Below, in pieces: positions 1-9,614 of a stretch of 20,911 nt of DNA (its first letter is position 1; every line of letters begins with the position of its first letter). This stretch comes from Azolla pinnata. Lineage: Eukaryota > Streptophyta > Polypodiopsida > Salviniales > Salviniaceae. Below the pieces are notes generated by a model, which was not told where the DNA came from, ran no database searches, and was given only the letters and a program-made list of their open reading frames with translations. Location: contig JBBBWG010011324.1 in assembly GCA_037176905.1 (NCBI GenBank), positions 1 through 20,911 of the forward strand. The letters run 5' to 3'. A program made the translations under genes and the position numbers.

Positions 1-252
1 ACAATAACTCAAAGACCCAAAACTGCGTTTGGGCTAAATAGTGAAGAAATCTCATCTCAAGTTTGTTGAGCAGAACAATTTGTACAAAAACTCAAAGACC
101 CAAATACTTCTTTTGGGCCAAATAGTGAAAAAAATCTCAACTCTGGTTTGTTGAGCACAAGAAATGGCACAGAAACCCAAAGAGCCAAATACTTCTTTTG
201 GGGCCGAAGAAGCGAAAAAACATCTCAGCTCAGGCTCTGGATTTGCTCAAGG
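1..252. repeat. Three imperfect copies of an ~84-bp tandem repeat
   Basis: The phrase ACTCAAAGACCC begins at 7 and again at 90, and a variant (ACCCAAAGAGCC) at 174, giving a period of 83-84 bases. Each unit continues with a CTTTTGGGCCAAATAGTGAA-like stretch and ends near GTTTGTTGAGCA. The third copy is the most diverged and fades out near 252. The array may extend left of the window. The short open frames across it are not conserved between copies, so I read it as non-coding. Confidence 0.75.
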
Positions 253-1499
253 ATGTCGCGTAAAAAATTGAGAGACGATCGAATGTTTTCTGTTATGCGC
301 GCATGTAACGCTTCGGTGAGAGTAGGCCATGAACCGCTTCAAAAACTTAAAGAGTGATGGAAAAGACCGGATCCGATGGATGATGCTTGCAGTTTTTGTC
401 GAGATCTCGAAAAATAAGGTAAAATACAGTTCTAACCTTAATCCTCACTTGTATGTCTGTTTCATATATATATTCTCTCGCTCAATCTGTGTAGCGTCCT
501 TCTCCGTACGTCTGCATCGAGAACTGTTCTTGCCCCACAAACTCACGGTCAGTCTTGCATGCCTCCTCCTTGAAATACATCGATTCCGATAGGTGCATTC
601 TTTATATGATCCGTGCTCGTCGAGCTGATAAAGCTCATTCCATTCTTTAAACTTGGCCTCGGTTGGAGCCATGCTTTGGCTTTGAACTGTGAAAATTTCA
701 ACAAGATCGAATAGACCATCTAGTAACCATTTGAGTTTTGTCATCCGGCTGTTCCGAGAGTCAAAAGCTTTTGTGCCATCAGAACTTCTTCAGACTCATG
801 CTTGCATGTATAGGGCGGGCGAAAGAATAGGAATGGAAACGCTAATATAGCTAATGTATAGCTAACAATTCAGAAATTAATAAGCTATCTATCAGCTATT
901 TGGCACAATGAGAATAGTCAATATTTTTCTTTGTTTTTCATAGAAAGAAATGCTTTCCTGCTTCTTCTTCATGGGAGCCAAGGCAAACAACTTTTTCGGT
1001 TTGCTCGTTAATCATGCTTTCACCTCTACTCTGCTGAAGAAGCCATAAGCTCAACAATCTAGGAAGCTCTAAGTAGGAACTTGGAAGAGAGGATAAATGA
1101 GATTTCTACTAGAAAATCTTGGTTAGACGACGGGGGAATTAAATTTCACCGAAATGCCCGCATTGACATGGATCACTGTTGATTAAATGGTGGAGTTCAT
1201 CGAATCAATGTAAGGCTTATTTATGAGAAAATCTCCACAACCATGAGAGGCTTCAAGAGGCGATTAGCTACGGAGAACTGCGGATCACATGCTTCAATGC
1301 CAAAGCACAAATTCTGGATGCTTTTGAAACCAGCATAAAAAAAACATGAATAAACAATGGCTTCGAAGGACAACCTCCGAGTGGCTCAAATAATCAGATA
1401 AATGCAGCAGCATGGTTTTGCATCAGCTAATTTGGAGCAAAATTTCACTGAGCAATCTGATATGACAGCAGCAACAAAAAGACTGCAACTTCCTCATAT
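253..1499. other. Intergenic stretch, no gene recognised
   Basis: I see no recognisable gene. The longest open frame is on the minus strand at 445-744 (99 codons). Its first half looks mildly protein-like (MTKLKWLLDGLFDL...), but the second half becomes arginine-rich and low in quality, and I recognise no domain. It could be a relic exon of an unidentified gene. The remainder is AT-rich with no long repeats. Confidence 0.4.
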
Positions 1500-2060
1500 A
1501 CCTTTTTGCATAACCTCCCTCGAAATTACTGCAAAGTCAGCTTCTTTCGTGCACCATCAAATAAGCTACAGTTTGGATTATATTGCAAAAGACTGCATTT
1601 GTCTTGTATCCTCGGACAATCTACACAATGAATCTACTGGAATAGTTTTGAATACCCCACAACAGAAGTGCTACAAAGACTGCTATTTCCTTGTACCTTA
1701 GAAAAACTTATGATATGATTTATGCAAAGACTGCATTTTTCTGGTACAATGGCGTTGCAACAATGACTGCACGCACCTTTCTTTGCACCTTCAAGTAATC
1801 TACAACAAATTAATTACTGCAAAGACTACTGCATTTTTCTGGTATCTCCAGATAGTCTGCAATGGCATTGCTACAATGTTCAAGTAATCCACAGCAAAAT
1901 TACAACAAAGTCTCCTTTTTCTGGTATCTTCAAATAGTCTGCAATGGCATTGTTACAATGACTGCAACTTTCTTGCACCTTCCAGTAATCTACAACAAAA
2001 TTACTGCAATGACTGCATTTTTCTTGTGCATTACAATGACTCTATTACAAGGCATTCCAT
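1500..2060. repeat. Degenerate tandem repeats of ~90-130 bp
   Basis: The block is a recurring chain of phrases: AATCTACAACAAAATTACTGCA, then AAGACTGCATTTTTCTGGTA, then GTCTGCAATGGCATTGCTAC. The first phrase starts near 1797, 1885 and 1987, and the second near 1729, 1824, 1909 and 2010. Spacing varies from about 85 to 102 bases and copies carry small insertions and deletions. Weaker copies extend left to about 1500. Open frames inside are short and follow the repeat, so I treat it as non-coding. Confidence 0.65.
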
Positions 2061-2566
2061 TCACAGCATAGCATATATACACATGTTTTGCAGACTGCTG
2101 GATGAATAATTCACTGGATGACAATGTTGATGCCTAGGCCTTGGGATCCCATCACAAGCATATCTTGATCTTGCCCAATTAATGATGGATAGGGAGAACA
2201 ATACATGTAGTGATGCCCTTCCAAAAGACTATGTGAAGGGAACCAGAAAAAAGTTTAGTTTCTCCACCCTCAGTACAAAGGTTTTTTTCTTTCCTCTCAT
2301 TGTTGTAAAAGGTTTTCATATAAAAGCACTTCTGACACGAGAAAAATTCCCACCATTGTTACAGTATGAAACCTTCTGGAGATGGTAGGTATGGAAAACA
2401 AGCTCGAGGAATTCATGTCAGAGCTGAAAGGCAAAACCCCAAAATCCTTTTGATATGTGAATCTATCTATATATACATATGTATATGTATATAGGTAGGG
2501 AAAAAAAAAAACAAGCACACAGGGTGATTTCCATTGTCAGAACAGGCGAAATTTCATGTATGTGAC
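2061..2566. other. Downstream flank of the LON-domain gene
   Basis: This lies 3' of the minus-strand LON gene and probably contains its 3' untranslated region and poly(A) site, though I cannot place the site. An alternating AT-rich tract (TATATATACATATGTATATG type) lies at about 2464-2496, followed by a run of ten A at 2501-2510. No gene is seen. Confidence 0.5.
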
Positions 2567-3442
2567 TTACTCCGAAGATGGAAATACATCTTTCACAGCC
2601 GAAGCCGCGCTGAGATAGTTGAGAGTATTCCGCAGGGTTTCCTTCTCTCGCTTCAGCCTCTGCGCAGTGTCTTCGAGCTCGAGCAGAGCTTGCTGCTCGG
2701 CTGGAGCTCCCTCGAAGGTACTAGCAACCCAGAAGGAGAACGGAGTGGGGAAGAGATTCTTCCTCAGATCTTCGGGCGTTTCTTTGTCGGCCTTCCCATT
2801 CAATCGATTCGACAGCCGAATCACATCCTTCATACACGTCTCGACCTCGTTCGCCAGGCTCTCGACATCTTCGTCCTCATCGGTCGAAGGCCTGTCTTCG
2901 AGCCATTCCACCTGAGCAACGAGGTACGGCTTGCTCCGCAGTATCGACAAAACCCTAAACCTCTCCTGGCCTTTGCAGATGATGAAGAACCTGTCGTCGA
3001 CGAGGCGCTCGTGCTTGATTACCTCCGCGACGCACCCCACAGCTGCCAGGCTCGAGGTCTGCGGATCGGTGTAGATGAGCCCGAACCGCAGATCGGTTTG
3101 CAGCAGCGTGTGCATCATCATCCGATACCGGAACTCGAAGATCTGCAGCGGGGTCACGGAGCCGGGGAAGAGGATGAGCGGGAGCGGGAACAAGGGGAGC
3201 TCCGCCCTGTTCGAGTCGAGCTTCTCCGAAGCTTCGTGCGCTCGCTCCGAGGCGGAGCAACACAGCCTCATGCATCTCCTCTGCTGCTTGCTCGTGATCC
3301 CCTTGAGGAAGAAGCCATAGCCGGAAGCTTTGATTCTCGGGGAGGGGAGATGACAGCCGCCGCGGACCTCTCGTCGGCTGCCGATGCGGGAAGGGAATGT
3401 GGAAGGGGGAAGTACCTGGTGATGTGAGAGCAAGCTCTCCAT
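2567..3442 (-). CDS. LON substrate-binding-domain protein, probably plastid-targeted
   Basis: A single exon of 291 codons. The open frame continues upstream to 3730, but that extension is translated GAA repeats. I choose the ATG at 3440-3442 because it precedes a Ser/Arg-rich stretch with few acidic residues up to about residue 63, which looks like a plastid transit peptide. The LON N-terminal domain starts at about residue 81 with ELPLFPLPLILFPGS and covers QIFEFRYR, FGLIY, VGCVAEV and GQERFRV through to about 275. An acidic linker sits at about 186-193 and a charged helical segment at about 245-275. There is no AAA+ ATPase or Ser-Lys protease part, so this belongs to the stand-alone plant 'LON domain' proteins of about 280 aa, not to Lon itself. 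By analogy the domain binds unfolded or substrate proteins, but its molecular function is not established. The stop is TAA. The gene lacks introns and appears intact. Confidence 0.9.
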   Translation of the reverse strand: MESLLSHHQVLPPSTFPSRIGSRREVRGGCHLPSPRIKASGYGFFLKGITSKQQRRCMRLCCSASERAHEASEKLDSNRAELPLFPLPLILFPGSVTPLQIFEFRYRMMMHTLLQTDLRFGLIYTDPQTSSLAAVGCVAEVIKHERLVDDRFFIICKGQERFRVLSILRSKPYLVAQVEWLEDRPSTDEDEDVESLANEVETCMKDVIRLSNRLNGKADKETPEDLRKNLFPTPFSFWVASTFEGAPAEQQALLELEDTAQRLKREKETLRNTLNYLSAASAVKDVFPSSE

Positions 3443-3725
3443 GGATTCTTCCTTGCTCCTTGCTCCTTGCTCCTTGCTCCTTCCAATCTTGAAAGAAACA
3501 GCAGCAAACACAGTCCTCTCAACTCTTCTTCTCTGCTGAATGAATCTCTCTCGATCTTTCCCTCTGTCTGCCTCAAACTTGTGGCTCACCTCTGGCCATG
3601 TCTTCTCTGAGCAGGACCTGCAAAAGGAACAGGGTCCACCTTCCCTGTTCTGTGCCCCTGTTCTGTTCTTCCTTCCTTCTTCTTCTTCTTCTTCTTTCTT
3701 CCTCTTCTTCTTTCTTCTTCTACAT
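3443..3725 (-). promoter_or_regulatory. Leader and proximal promoter of the LON-domain gene, with simple repeats
   Basis: Ten bases upstream of the chosen ATG lies a run of four exact 7-bp repeats (TTGCTCC on the plus strand, 3453-3480). At 3667-3721 is a nearly pure TTC/CTT tract, which reads as GAA-rich purines on the coding strand. The leader contains upstream ATGs if transcription starts beyond the tract. I cannot place a TATA box or start site. Confidence 0.55.
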
Positions 3726-3925
3726 ATCAAAGAAGAAGAAAAATGTGAGGCTCAGATTACCTTAAGTTTTAGGTCCATGAAATACAGAGAAGAAAAAACC
3801 AACATTTGCAAGATACATGAGCTCTGGTTTTTTATTATTATTTATTTTAACTCCCTCAATCAGATAGATCATTTCTTCTGATTTCATTCGATCGCGTCGG
3901 GTTCGGAGTGTCGGTTTTCCGAACC

Positions 3926-4187
3926 CTTATCCGAACCCCAGATCTCCTCATCTTCCGAGTTTCCGAAGAATCGTCTGATCGCAATCGAGAACCATTTGCA
4001 TGCGGGCATATCTAGTGGTTAGCTTTGTCCACTGGGGCTCGACAGATTATACCACTCTTATCCGAACCCGGATCTCCTCATTGTTTGAGTTTTGGGTCCA
4101 TTTGATCGCATCGAGAACTCTTTGCATGTGGGTATCTGGTGGTTAGCATGTCCATCAACTCGCATCTATCACGAACAGATACAGAAG
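3926..4187. repeat. Two diverged copies of a 131-bp direct repeat
   Basis: CTTATCCGAACCC starts at 3926 and at 4057. Both copies continue with a GATCTCCTCAT stretch, then TCGAGAAC..TTTGCATG.GGG, then TGGTGGTTAGC-like sequence and end near TGTCCA. The second copy has several small deletions and substitutions. The pair abuts the LTR-like sequence to the right and may be part of the same element. Confidence 0.7.
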
Positions 4188-4302
4188 AGCAGATAGAGCT
4201 AGACAAAGGTAGAAGAGACAACTGAGAAGAAGATTGAAGAATCTGAGTATTGATTTTGTAACTAGTATTGTTCGCCTTGATTAGGATCAAGGTGAACCCC
4301 TG

Positions 4303-4310
4303 TATTTATA
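4303..4310 (-). promoter_or_regulatory. TATA box of the LTR-like sequence
   Basis: TATAAATA on the minus strand, flanked by a G-containing start-side context and followed by a pyrimidine-rich stretch. It lies about 65 bp downstream of the heat-shock element described separately. No open reading frame of note follows it. Confidence 0.5.
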
Positions 4311-4374
4311 CAATTCTAGGACTCTTACATTCAGGAAGTGGTTCCTGCATGCAAGGGGGAGATGCATGCAAAGG

Positions 4375-4404
4375 CTTCTAGAAAGTTCCATAACTTTCTA
4401 GAAG
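4375..4404. promoter_or_regulatory. Six-pentamer heat-shock element
   Basis: Thirty consecutive bases form six alternating nTTCn/nGAAn pentamers in perfect register: cTTCt aGAAa gTTCc aTAAc, then tTTCt aGAAg. Seventeen of the eighteen core positions match; the single mismatch is TAA for GAA in the fourth unit. Known plant heat-shock factors bind three or more such units. The site is nearly palindromic and sits upstream of the minus-strand TATA box at 4303-4310. Confidence 0.65.
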
Positions 4405-4460
4405 TTCAGAAAGAGATATCAAATGTATATGCATTGACATTTACATCATTAATTTATGTT

Positions 4461-5541
4461 TGATAAATCGACCAGTCTAATTACTAGACTAATTGACTCT
4501 CTAAAGAAGGCCATGGGTTTGAAACCCGTTTATATGACAACCTCGACGCTTGACAGATTATACCATCCTTCTTCTGCTTTGCTAGAGCTTGATATCTCCT
4601 CGATTTTAACAGCGTTCCTTTGTAAGCAAATGTTGTATGGCTCTTGGGGTTGCGTTGATGCTGCACGTGCTCCTCCTCGACCCTGTTGTGGCCAATGGAA
4701 GATTGATGTGTGAGAAGCTTCTATTGAGTGTGGTTGTAGAAGTTGCTCTTGACATCTGCATCTTTCCTGTAAACTGGCCAATCACGATTCTCTACTCTAC
4801 TAAGAATCATGTCACATTGATCGATGGGTTTATATGGCACAATTGACAACCAAGAATCTAGAGACGGTATGAACACCAAAAGCCTAATCATATCATCAAA
4901 CAATGGATATCAACCATGCATGCTTGTAAACCATCTCTGGATTCATCCATCCCCATCAACTTCCATCAAGGTCATCATCCTAACATATTCAGAGCAATTT
5001 ACTGTACTCTTGGTCATGGAGAACACCGAATCACCCATGTTTGTAATCACAGTTCACCTCACGTCTCATTGACAGATCATTTCCCCCCTACATACTTTCT
5101 TAAAGAGGCATTCGCGAAGATTCCCAACCAAATCTGGCTTTGACAAGCAACGACACAGGACCGACAAGGCTTTATGACCAATCCACATAGATCGATCGAG
5201 GCGCTTGGATACATTGCAAAACATACGGTTTTCGCTTGCTTATTGACATGAATCATCGATAGCTGATCCTTCTTTTGTGAGTAGTAGAGGTTGAAGTTCA
5301 AAAATCCAAGTTCCTAGTTCCAACATACATGTGTGTGCATGCATGCATGCATGTATGTATGATATACTTTTACAACCTCCTAAAGAGCAAAGAATGAAAT
5401 CCAATTGAACACAAGTTTTGCATCATCTAGTAAAGAATATTTCTCATAGAATTGCTTAGATTTGTGCCCAAATCAACATAAAAATGATACAATGATGAGC
5501 AAGAAATAAACTAACTTGCGAGCTTTGCAAAGGCACTGCCA
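4461..5541. other. Intergenic DNA between the LTR-like sequence and the J-protein gene
   Basis: No gene is recognised. Open frames on both strands are 60-85 codons without domain character. The right-hand part is downstream of the J-protein stop codon and should include its 3' untranslated region. A short GGGTTTGAAACCC palindrome lies near 4515-4527. Confidence 0.4.
5325..5366. repeat. GCAT/GTAT microsatellite with alternating purine-pyrimidine
   Basis: A run of ATGTGTGTGCATGCATGCAT followed by more CATG/TATG units. It alternates purine and pyrimidine almost throughout and is largely self-complementary, so it could form Z-DNA or cruciform structure. It lies about 180 bp beyond the stop codon of the J-protein gene. 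Confidence 0.75.
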
Positions 5542-8500
5542 CTACAGGCCCAGTTCCTTCTTCAGCTCGGAAAGCATCGTTTCGATGTCATTTTCCACTT
5601 TCTCACTTCCTTCTTCGACATTTCGAGGGTCTTTTTCGTATCCAAACACGTCATCCTCTTTTGCCTTTGTTTGCTCATTAGTCTGATCATCGATGTTGAG
5701 CCCTTTCTCAAGGAACTCTACAAACTCCTCCCCAATCTCCTGCAGAGAAAAAAGTAAAACAGTTTCTCTCAGCCCAGAATTGATTTAGGCATGGATTCAG
5801 GTTGTTGGGTAGTCTGCACCAATAAAAAATTAACTGATCAAAGTAACACAGATTGCGGATTAACGGTGTACCAACAGTTTCTACTGCCTCCGAGTCTGGA
5901 TTCAAAAATAATATTAAATACTTAGAAAGGCTATGGGTTTGATAGTAAACCGTGGAACATCATGTGTACTATATCTCCATTAATACTAATGTTTATGGAA
6001 GAACCAAGTCCGATTGTTACAAAGCCCATGTAAGAGATTGAGGGATAGGTTACTATTCTTCTCCTTGAATTACGTTAACTGATGGAAATGATAAGAGGCA
6101 TATACAATCTATGATACCCAGCCAAATCAACGATGAACTCTAGACGGATTATGCATGGGTCGCAACAATGAATCACATTTGTTTGTAATATAGATTATAT
6201 TAATCTGGTTTCAGTTGTCTCAAACCCTATATTAGAGATTGAAGAATACGTTATTCTTTTCTTGGAATATCATAGGCTGATGGAAGCTTGTGCACAGTCT
6301 TAGCTACCCCGAGAAAAAAATACAATCAGTTGTAGACCTAGTGTGCATGGGGCTCTATAACGAATCAAGTTTTTTCTCCACTTCACAAAGCGGTAAAATT
6401 TGTTAATACACAATTAACCCTGGAACTTCAAATTTATATGGAAAGATGGGTTTTTTGTTGGTTAAATTCACCATTTTAAATATAGAAAGCATAAGGAAAG
6501 TTGTTTGTGAAAGAGACGAATGCACAGCACAAAACAAAGAACACAGCCACCCAATTATTCGTAAAAGGAAGAAATATAGCTATGAATGTGGAGCTCAGCT
6601 CTTACTGCTAATTCCTCCCAGAGGCTCTTCTGCTTTCCTGAGCTGCTGGACTTCAAGAAATCAGCCTCCAAATCACGAAAGAAGTCCTCTAGAAAAGCAG
6701 TTAACTTAATGAATATACAGGATTTCCCCAATATTTCAGTTAGGCTAACAGATTAAGTATTTGAAAAAAATTTGAAATGCACTAAATAAGCCAATGCACG
6801 TGACATGAAAATCACCTATGCCATAAAAATCTTCTTGCTGCTTTTGAGCCGATTTCCGAGTTGAGCCATCATATTTTCTTCCAGTATTAATCATCGAGTC
6901 ATACTTTGAACGCGCTTGACTGTCTGCCAATGTTTGATATGCATTTTTAATGGATAAGAACTTCTCTTGAGCATCTGGCTGTAAAAGACGCTCTCTATCT
7001 TTTTCTTGAATCCTTTTATCTCTCTCTAGCCCTCTCTCTATTTCTCTCTGTCGCATAATCTCAATGAGGACTCATGATTCCAAGCTCCATTGAAAAATTT
7101 CTTGAATGTCGAGTATCACTACCCAATTCCACGATTTTACAATTTAAAACACGTCTCATTTCTTGGGGGTCATAGTTTTTTATTTCTCAGGACAATAAAA
7201 AATCCATCAGTCTGGAAGGAAAGGAAATATAGACACTATGAGTTTAAAAGAAATAGAAGCTATGTCGGATGTTATGGGCATAACCTTAGGGAACCAATTT
7301 ATATGTTCTGATTTAAATGGTTTAAGGATAGGATAAGCGGGAAAATGGTTATCCTAGCACTAAGACAAATTCATATGGTCATCAAACAAGTGTAAACATA
7401 CCTAGTAGTTAGGGAGACCTAGAAGTTTAACCTATATAAGGGGGACTAGCTGCTTCCTTTTATAATGGCATCTTGAGACACTATAAAGATTCTCTTGGTG
7501 AGGCTAGACTCTCTGTCATCAGATCCGTACCTATTAACTTTTGACCTATAAAATAAGGTAATATTTGTAGTATGGGACACAAATGGTATTTTTAATTAAT
7601 CTTCACGAGTATGTTATGGGCATAACCTTAGGGAACAAATTTATACGGCTAATTCGAATGGTTTAAGAGTAGGATAAGTAAGAAAATTGATTATCTTAGG
7701 ACTAGGACAAACACATATGGTCATATGATTGGCATGAACACACTTAGTGGTTAGGGAACCCTAGAAGTTTGACCTATATAAAAGGGACTAGTTACCTCCT
7801 TTCATTACGACATCTTGAGATGTTATAAAGACTCTTGATGAAGCTAGGCTCTCTATAATCGGATCCATACATGTCAACTTTTGAGGATATCCAAGGTAAT
7901 ATTCTGTGGTATGAGACACAGATGGTATTTTGGATTCGTTTTTAGTCCTTCGCTCGAGGTGGTCGGTGTGGTTAATCACCCTTAACCCATTCTTTCCTCT
8001 CTAATCTTCTTTCTAATATTGCTCATCATTAGTAGTCCGTAATACCTGACACATCTTAAGAAGGGCCTGAAAGGGTATGGAGAGCTATCAAAGGACGTGG
8101 CATGGAAGTGAACCTATGAATGATCCATTTTCATTTTATGCAAATGGAAGCTTTTGAGTATACAATAGGGGATGAAAGTGTCAAGAAACTTTGAAATGTC
8201 AAGGTTGCAAGTATATTTCATTGATGCTTCAAAACACACGGGGAACTAAATACTTACAACAGAAAACATATGAAAACCATACTTCCTTTAAACTTCAAAG
8301 CATCTAGGTATGGCTTGTAAGATGCAAATTTCAGATATGTGTAAAGAAGCCAATAAATCAGAATCGATTTAGTATCAGGTTCATCCTGGAAGCTGACATG
8401 CATAGAGACGATTAGATGATCATGAATACAGAGTCATTCATGGAACCCAGACAATCTCACGTGCACTGTGTTTTTGAAAGACGATTAATCCACAAATGAT

Positions 8501-9216
8501 CAGTTGGAAGATAATCTTAGATTTGTGGCAAGACAAAGCACTCATTAACCAATGTGGTTGCTGACATGAACCAAAAAAGGCAGCTTTTTTTCCGAGGTTT
8601 TTCTCCGAATCATCGGCGTATACATCGAAATTCCAGAGGCAAATTGGAGAGGAGAACCCACAACTGTTTCGCCAGCGGATCTCAGAGTAAGGCATCATAG
8701 CTTCTCACGGTCAGAACAAATTGATTTGACACCAAATCCTACGGTGGGTGTTTCCAACAAACCACAGTTTGATGTAGCAATTAATTGGAAGGCAAACAGT
8801 GTGTTACCCTGCTTTGGTAACATTTGTGCATCGGCAGAGCAGAATGCCAGGAAAGTCCACATTTTAGAACCAAATGAAGAAGAGATGCATATATGTAGAT
8901 GTGTCTGTCTGTCTGTCAGAGAGAGAGAGAGAGAAAACAGAGAGAAAACAGAGAGACTAACCGCCTTATTCACATCAGGGTGGTATCTGAGGGCAAGCTT
9001 CCGATACGCCTGCTTGATCTCGCGCTCGCTAGCAGTTCGAGGCACGCCCAAGATGTCGTATAACGATGAAGCGGAGCCGCTGGAGGAGGAGGGAGAAGAA
9101 GCTGCGAGCCTCCATGCGACCCTGCACCTGCTGTGTGGCAATCTGACGGGACTCAGAGACGCCAGAAGTCTGTGGGCGGCAAGAGAAGCAGGAGCTGTGG
9201 TGATGGCAGTATTCAT
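5542..9216 (-). CDS. Organellar (probably plastid) J-domain (DnaJ/Hsp40) co-chaperone, four exons
   Basis: Exons on the minus strand are 9216-8962, 6978-6816, 6688-6606 and 5739-5542. Introns are 8961-6979, 6815-6689 and 6605-5740. All have GT...AG ends with phases 0, 1 and 0, and the frame stays open to give 232 aa. Residues 1 to about 48 are Ala/Ser/Arg-rich with few acidic residues, typical of a plastid or mitochondrial transit peptide. The J domain runs about 51-112: [26 protein letters not shown], the essential HPD at 79-81, then AYQTLADS and SKYD across the first splice junction. There is no Gly/Phe region or zinc-finger domain, so it is a type III J protein. Behind it come a Lys/Gln-rich linker, [10 protein letters not shown] (141-150), SLWEELA (161-167), [13 protein letters not shown] (about 171-183) and an acidic coiled tail. 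The J domain stimulates a partner Hsp70; the tail probably picks the client or partner. It appears intact. Confidence 0.92.
6010..6380. repeat. Two strongly diverged ~200-bp copies within intron 3 of the J-protein gene
   Basis: GAGATTGAG-GATA-GTTA-TTCTT and GAGATTGAAGAATACGTTATTC-like stretches begin near 6034 and 6235, a period of about 200. Both then show CTTGAAT/CTTGGAAT, GCTGATGGAA and, near the end, a TGCATGGG phrase before an AACGAATCA or AACAATGAATCA phrase. Many substitutions and indels separate them, so this is an old duplication or two copies of one dispersed repeat. Confidence 0.5.
7271..7945 (+). repeat. Two diverged 342-bp tandem copies with TATA-like motifs in intron 1 of the J-protein gene
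   Basis: GTTATGGGCATAACCTTAGG starts at 7271 and again at 7613. Both copies continue in the same order: a GGTTTAAG-GTAGGATAAG phrase, CATATGGTCAT, CTTAGTGGTTAGG, CCTAGAAGTTT, CCTATATAA(AA)GGG, ATCTTGAGA, TATAAAGA, and finally AGGTAATATT and a GAGACACA-type phrase. The TATATAAAAGGG motif in the second copy is a strong TATA box in the plus direction, antisense to the host gene. The layout resembles LTR promoter sequence, but no ends are resolved. Confidence 0.7.
7946..8961. other. 5' part of intron 1 of the J-protein gene
   Basis: No second gene is seen inside this part of the intron. A GA microsatellite lies at about 8918-8936, some 25 bases inside the intron from the donor at 8961. Minus-strand open frames here are short and unremarkable; the one at 8438-8698 lacks any motif. 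Confidence 0.45.
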
Positions 9217-9330
9217 GAGGAATCACCATGTGAGCTCCCAAACCATAGCTTGTTGCCTTCTTCTTCTTCTTCCTTCTTCTTCTTCTTTCTTCTTCTTCTT
9301 CTTCCTTCTTCTTCTTCTTCCTAAACAAAT
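9217..9330 (-). promoter_or_regulatory. Leader of the J-protein gene with upstream ATGs and a GAA-rich tract
   Basis: On the coding strand a purine tract of GAA/GGAA repeats (plus positions 9256-9321) ends 40 bases before the start codon. Between the tract and the start are two further ATGs. One, at 9244-9246, opens a seven-codon reading frame ending with TGA at 9223-9225. The other, at 9227-9229, opens a longer frame that overlaps the main gene out of frame. If they lie in the mRNA they could lower translation of the J protein. The start site is not known. Confidence 0.55.
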
Positions 9331-9537
9331 CCTTAATCCTTGTAAACAAATCCTCAGTTAAGTGAAAACAAATCCTTAATTCAGTGAAAATTCATCCTTA
9401 ATCAAGTGAAAAACAGAAGTTAATGCTGCAAGGAATTCCGAAGAGCTTCCCGATCGGAAGAAGTCCGATAAGAAGAAGAAGAAGAAGGAATTCCGCAGCT
9501 CTGCCAGATGCTGCTGATGCGAAGAGAGCTGCTACTA

Positions 9538-9614
9538 GGGGTTTAGGGCTTCATCAAGGAATGGGTTTAGGGTCACATGCAGAAGGGGTTTTAGGGTTTA
9601 GGGTTTTAGGGTTT
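9538..9614 (-). repeat. Interstitial telomere-type motifs (TTTAGGG) upstream of the J-protein gene
   Basis: GGGTTTAGGG-type motifs occur at about 9538-9548, 9563-9572 and 9585-9614. The last is a short run of TTTTAGGG, TTTAGGG and TTTTAGGG units. On the coding strand of the J-protein gene they read AAACCCTAA, the plant telo-box. Telo-boxes are known near the start sites of many plant translation and chaperone genes. Here they lie 320-400 bp upstream of the ATG. Confidence 0.7.

Larger units (their letters stand above)
4060..4460 (-). mobile_element. LTR-like sequence (solo LTR or LTR fragment)
   Basis: Read on the minus strand, this has the layout of a plant retrotransposon LTR. A compact enhancer-like palindromic block comes first, then about 65 bp later a good TATA box (TATAAATA, plus positions 4303-4310), then a pyrimidine-rich transcribed region (TTCTTCAATCTTCTTCTC and similar). 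I could not find matching TG...CA ends, a target-site duplication or a second LTR. An exact 14-bp direct repeat (GACAGATTATACCA) at 4041-4054 and 4552-4565 brackets the region. It is too long for a usual target duplication and may be repeated family sequence. A plain cellular promoter remnant is the main alternative. Confidence 0.45.

Noticed and set aside
445-744. Minus-strand open frame of 99 codons
   Set aside because: Partly protein-like at its start, but no family recognised, no splice partner found and a poor second half. Left as unassigned.
2951-2958. Telo-box-like AAACCCTAA within the LON gene
   Set aside because: It lies inside coding sequence, where the codons explain it.
2534-3427. 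Long plus-strand open frame (297 codons) over the LON-domain gene
   Set aside because: It is the complement of the LON coding frame, whose protein has a clear domain. The plus-strand product has no motif.
3443-3730. N-terminal extension of the LON gene to an upstream ATG at 3730
   Set aside because: The added 96 residues are mostly Lys/Glu/Arg from the GAA tract and a 7-bp repeat. The later ATG gives a normal family length and a transit-like start.
4041-4565. Exact 14-bp direct repeats (GACAGATTATACCA) as a target-site duplication of one element
   Set aside because: Fourteen bases is longer than the usual 4-6 bp for LTR elements, and the ends between them do not carry TG...CA. More likely shared repeat sequence.
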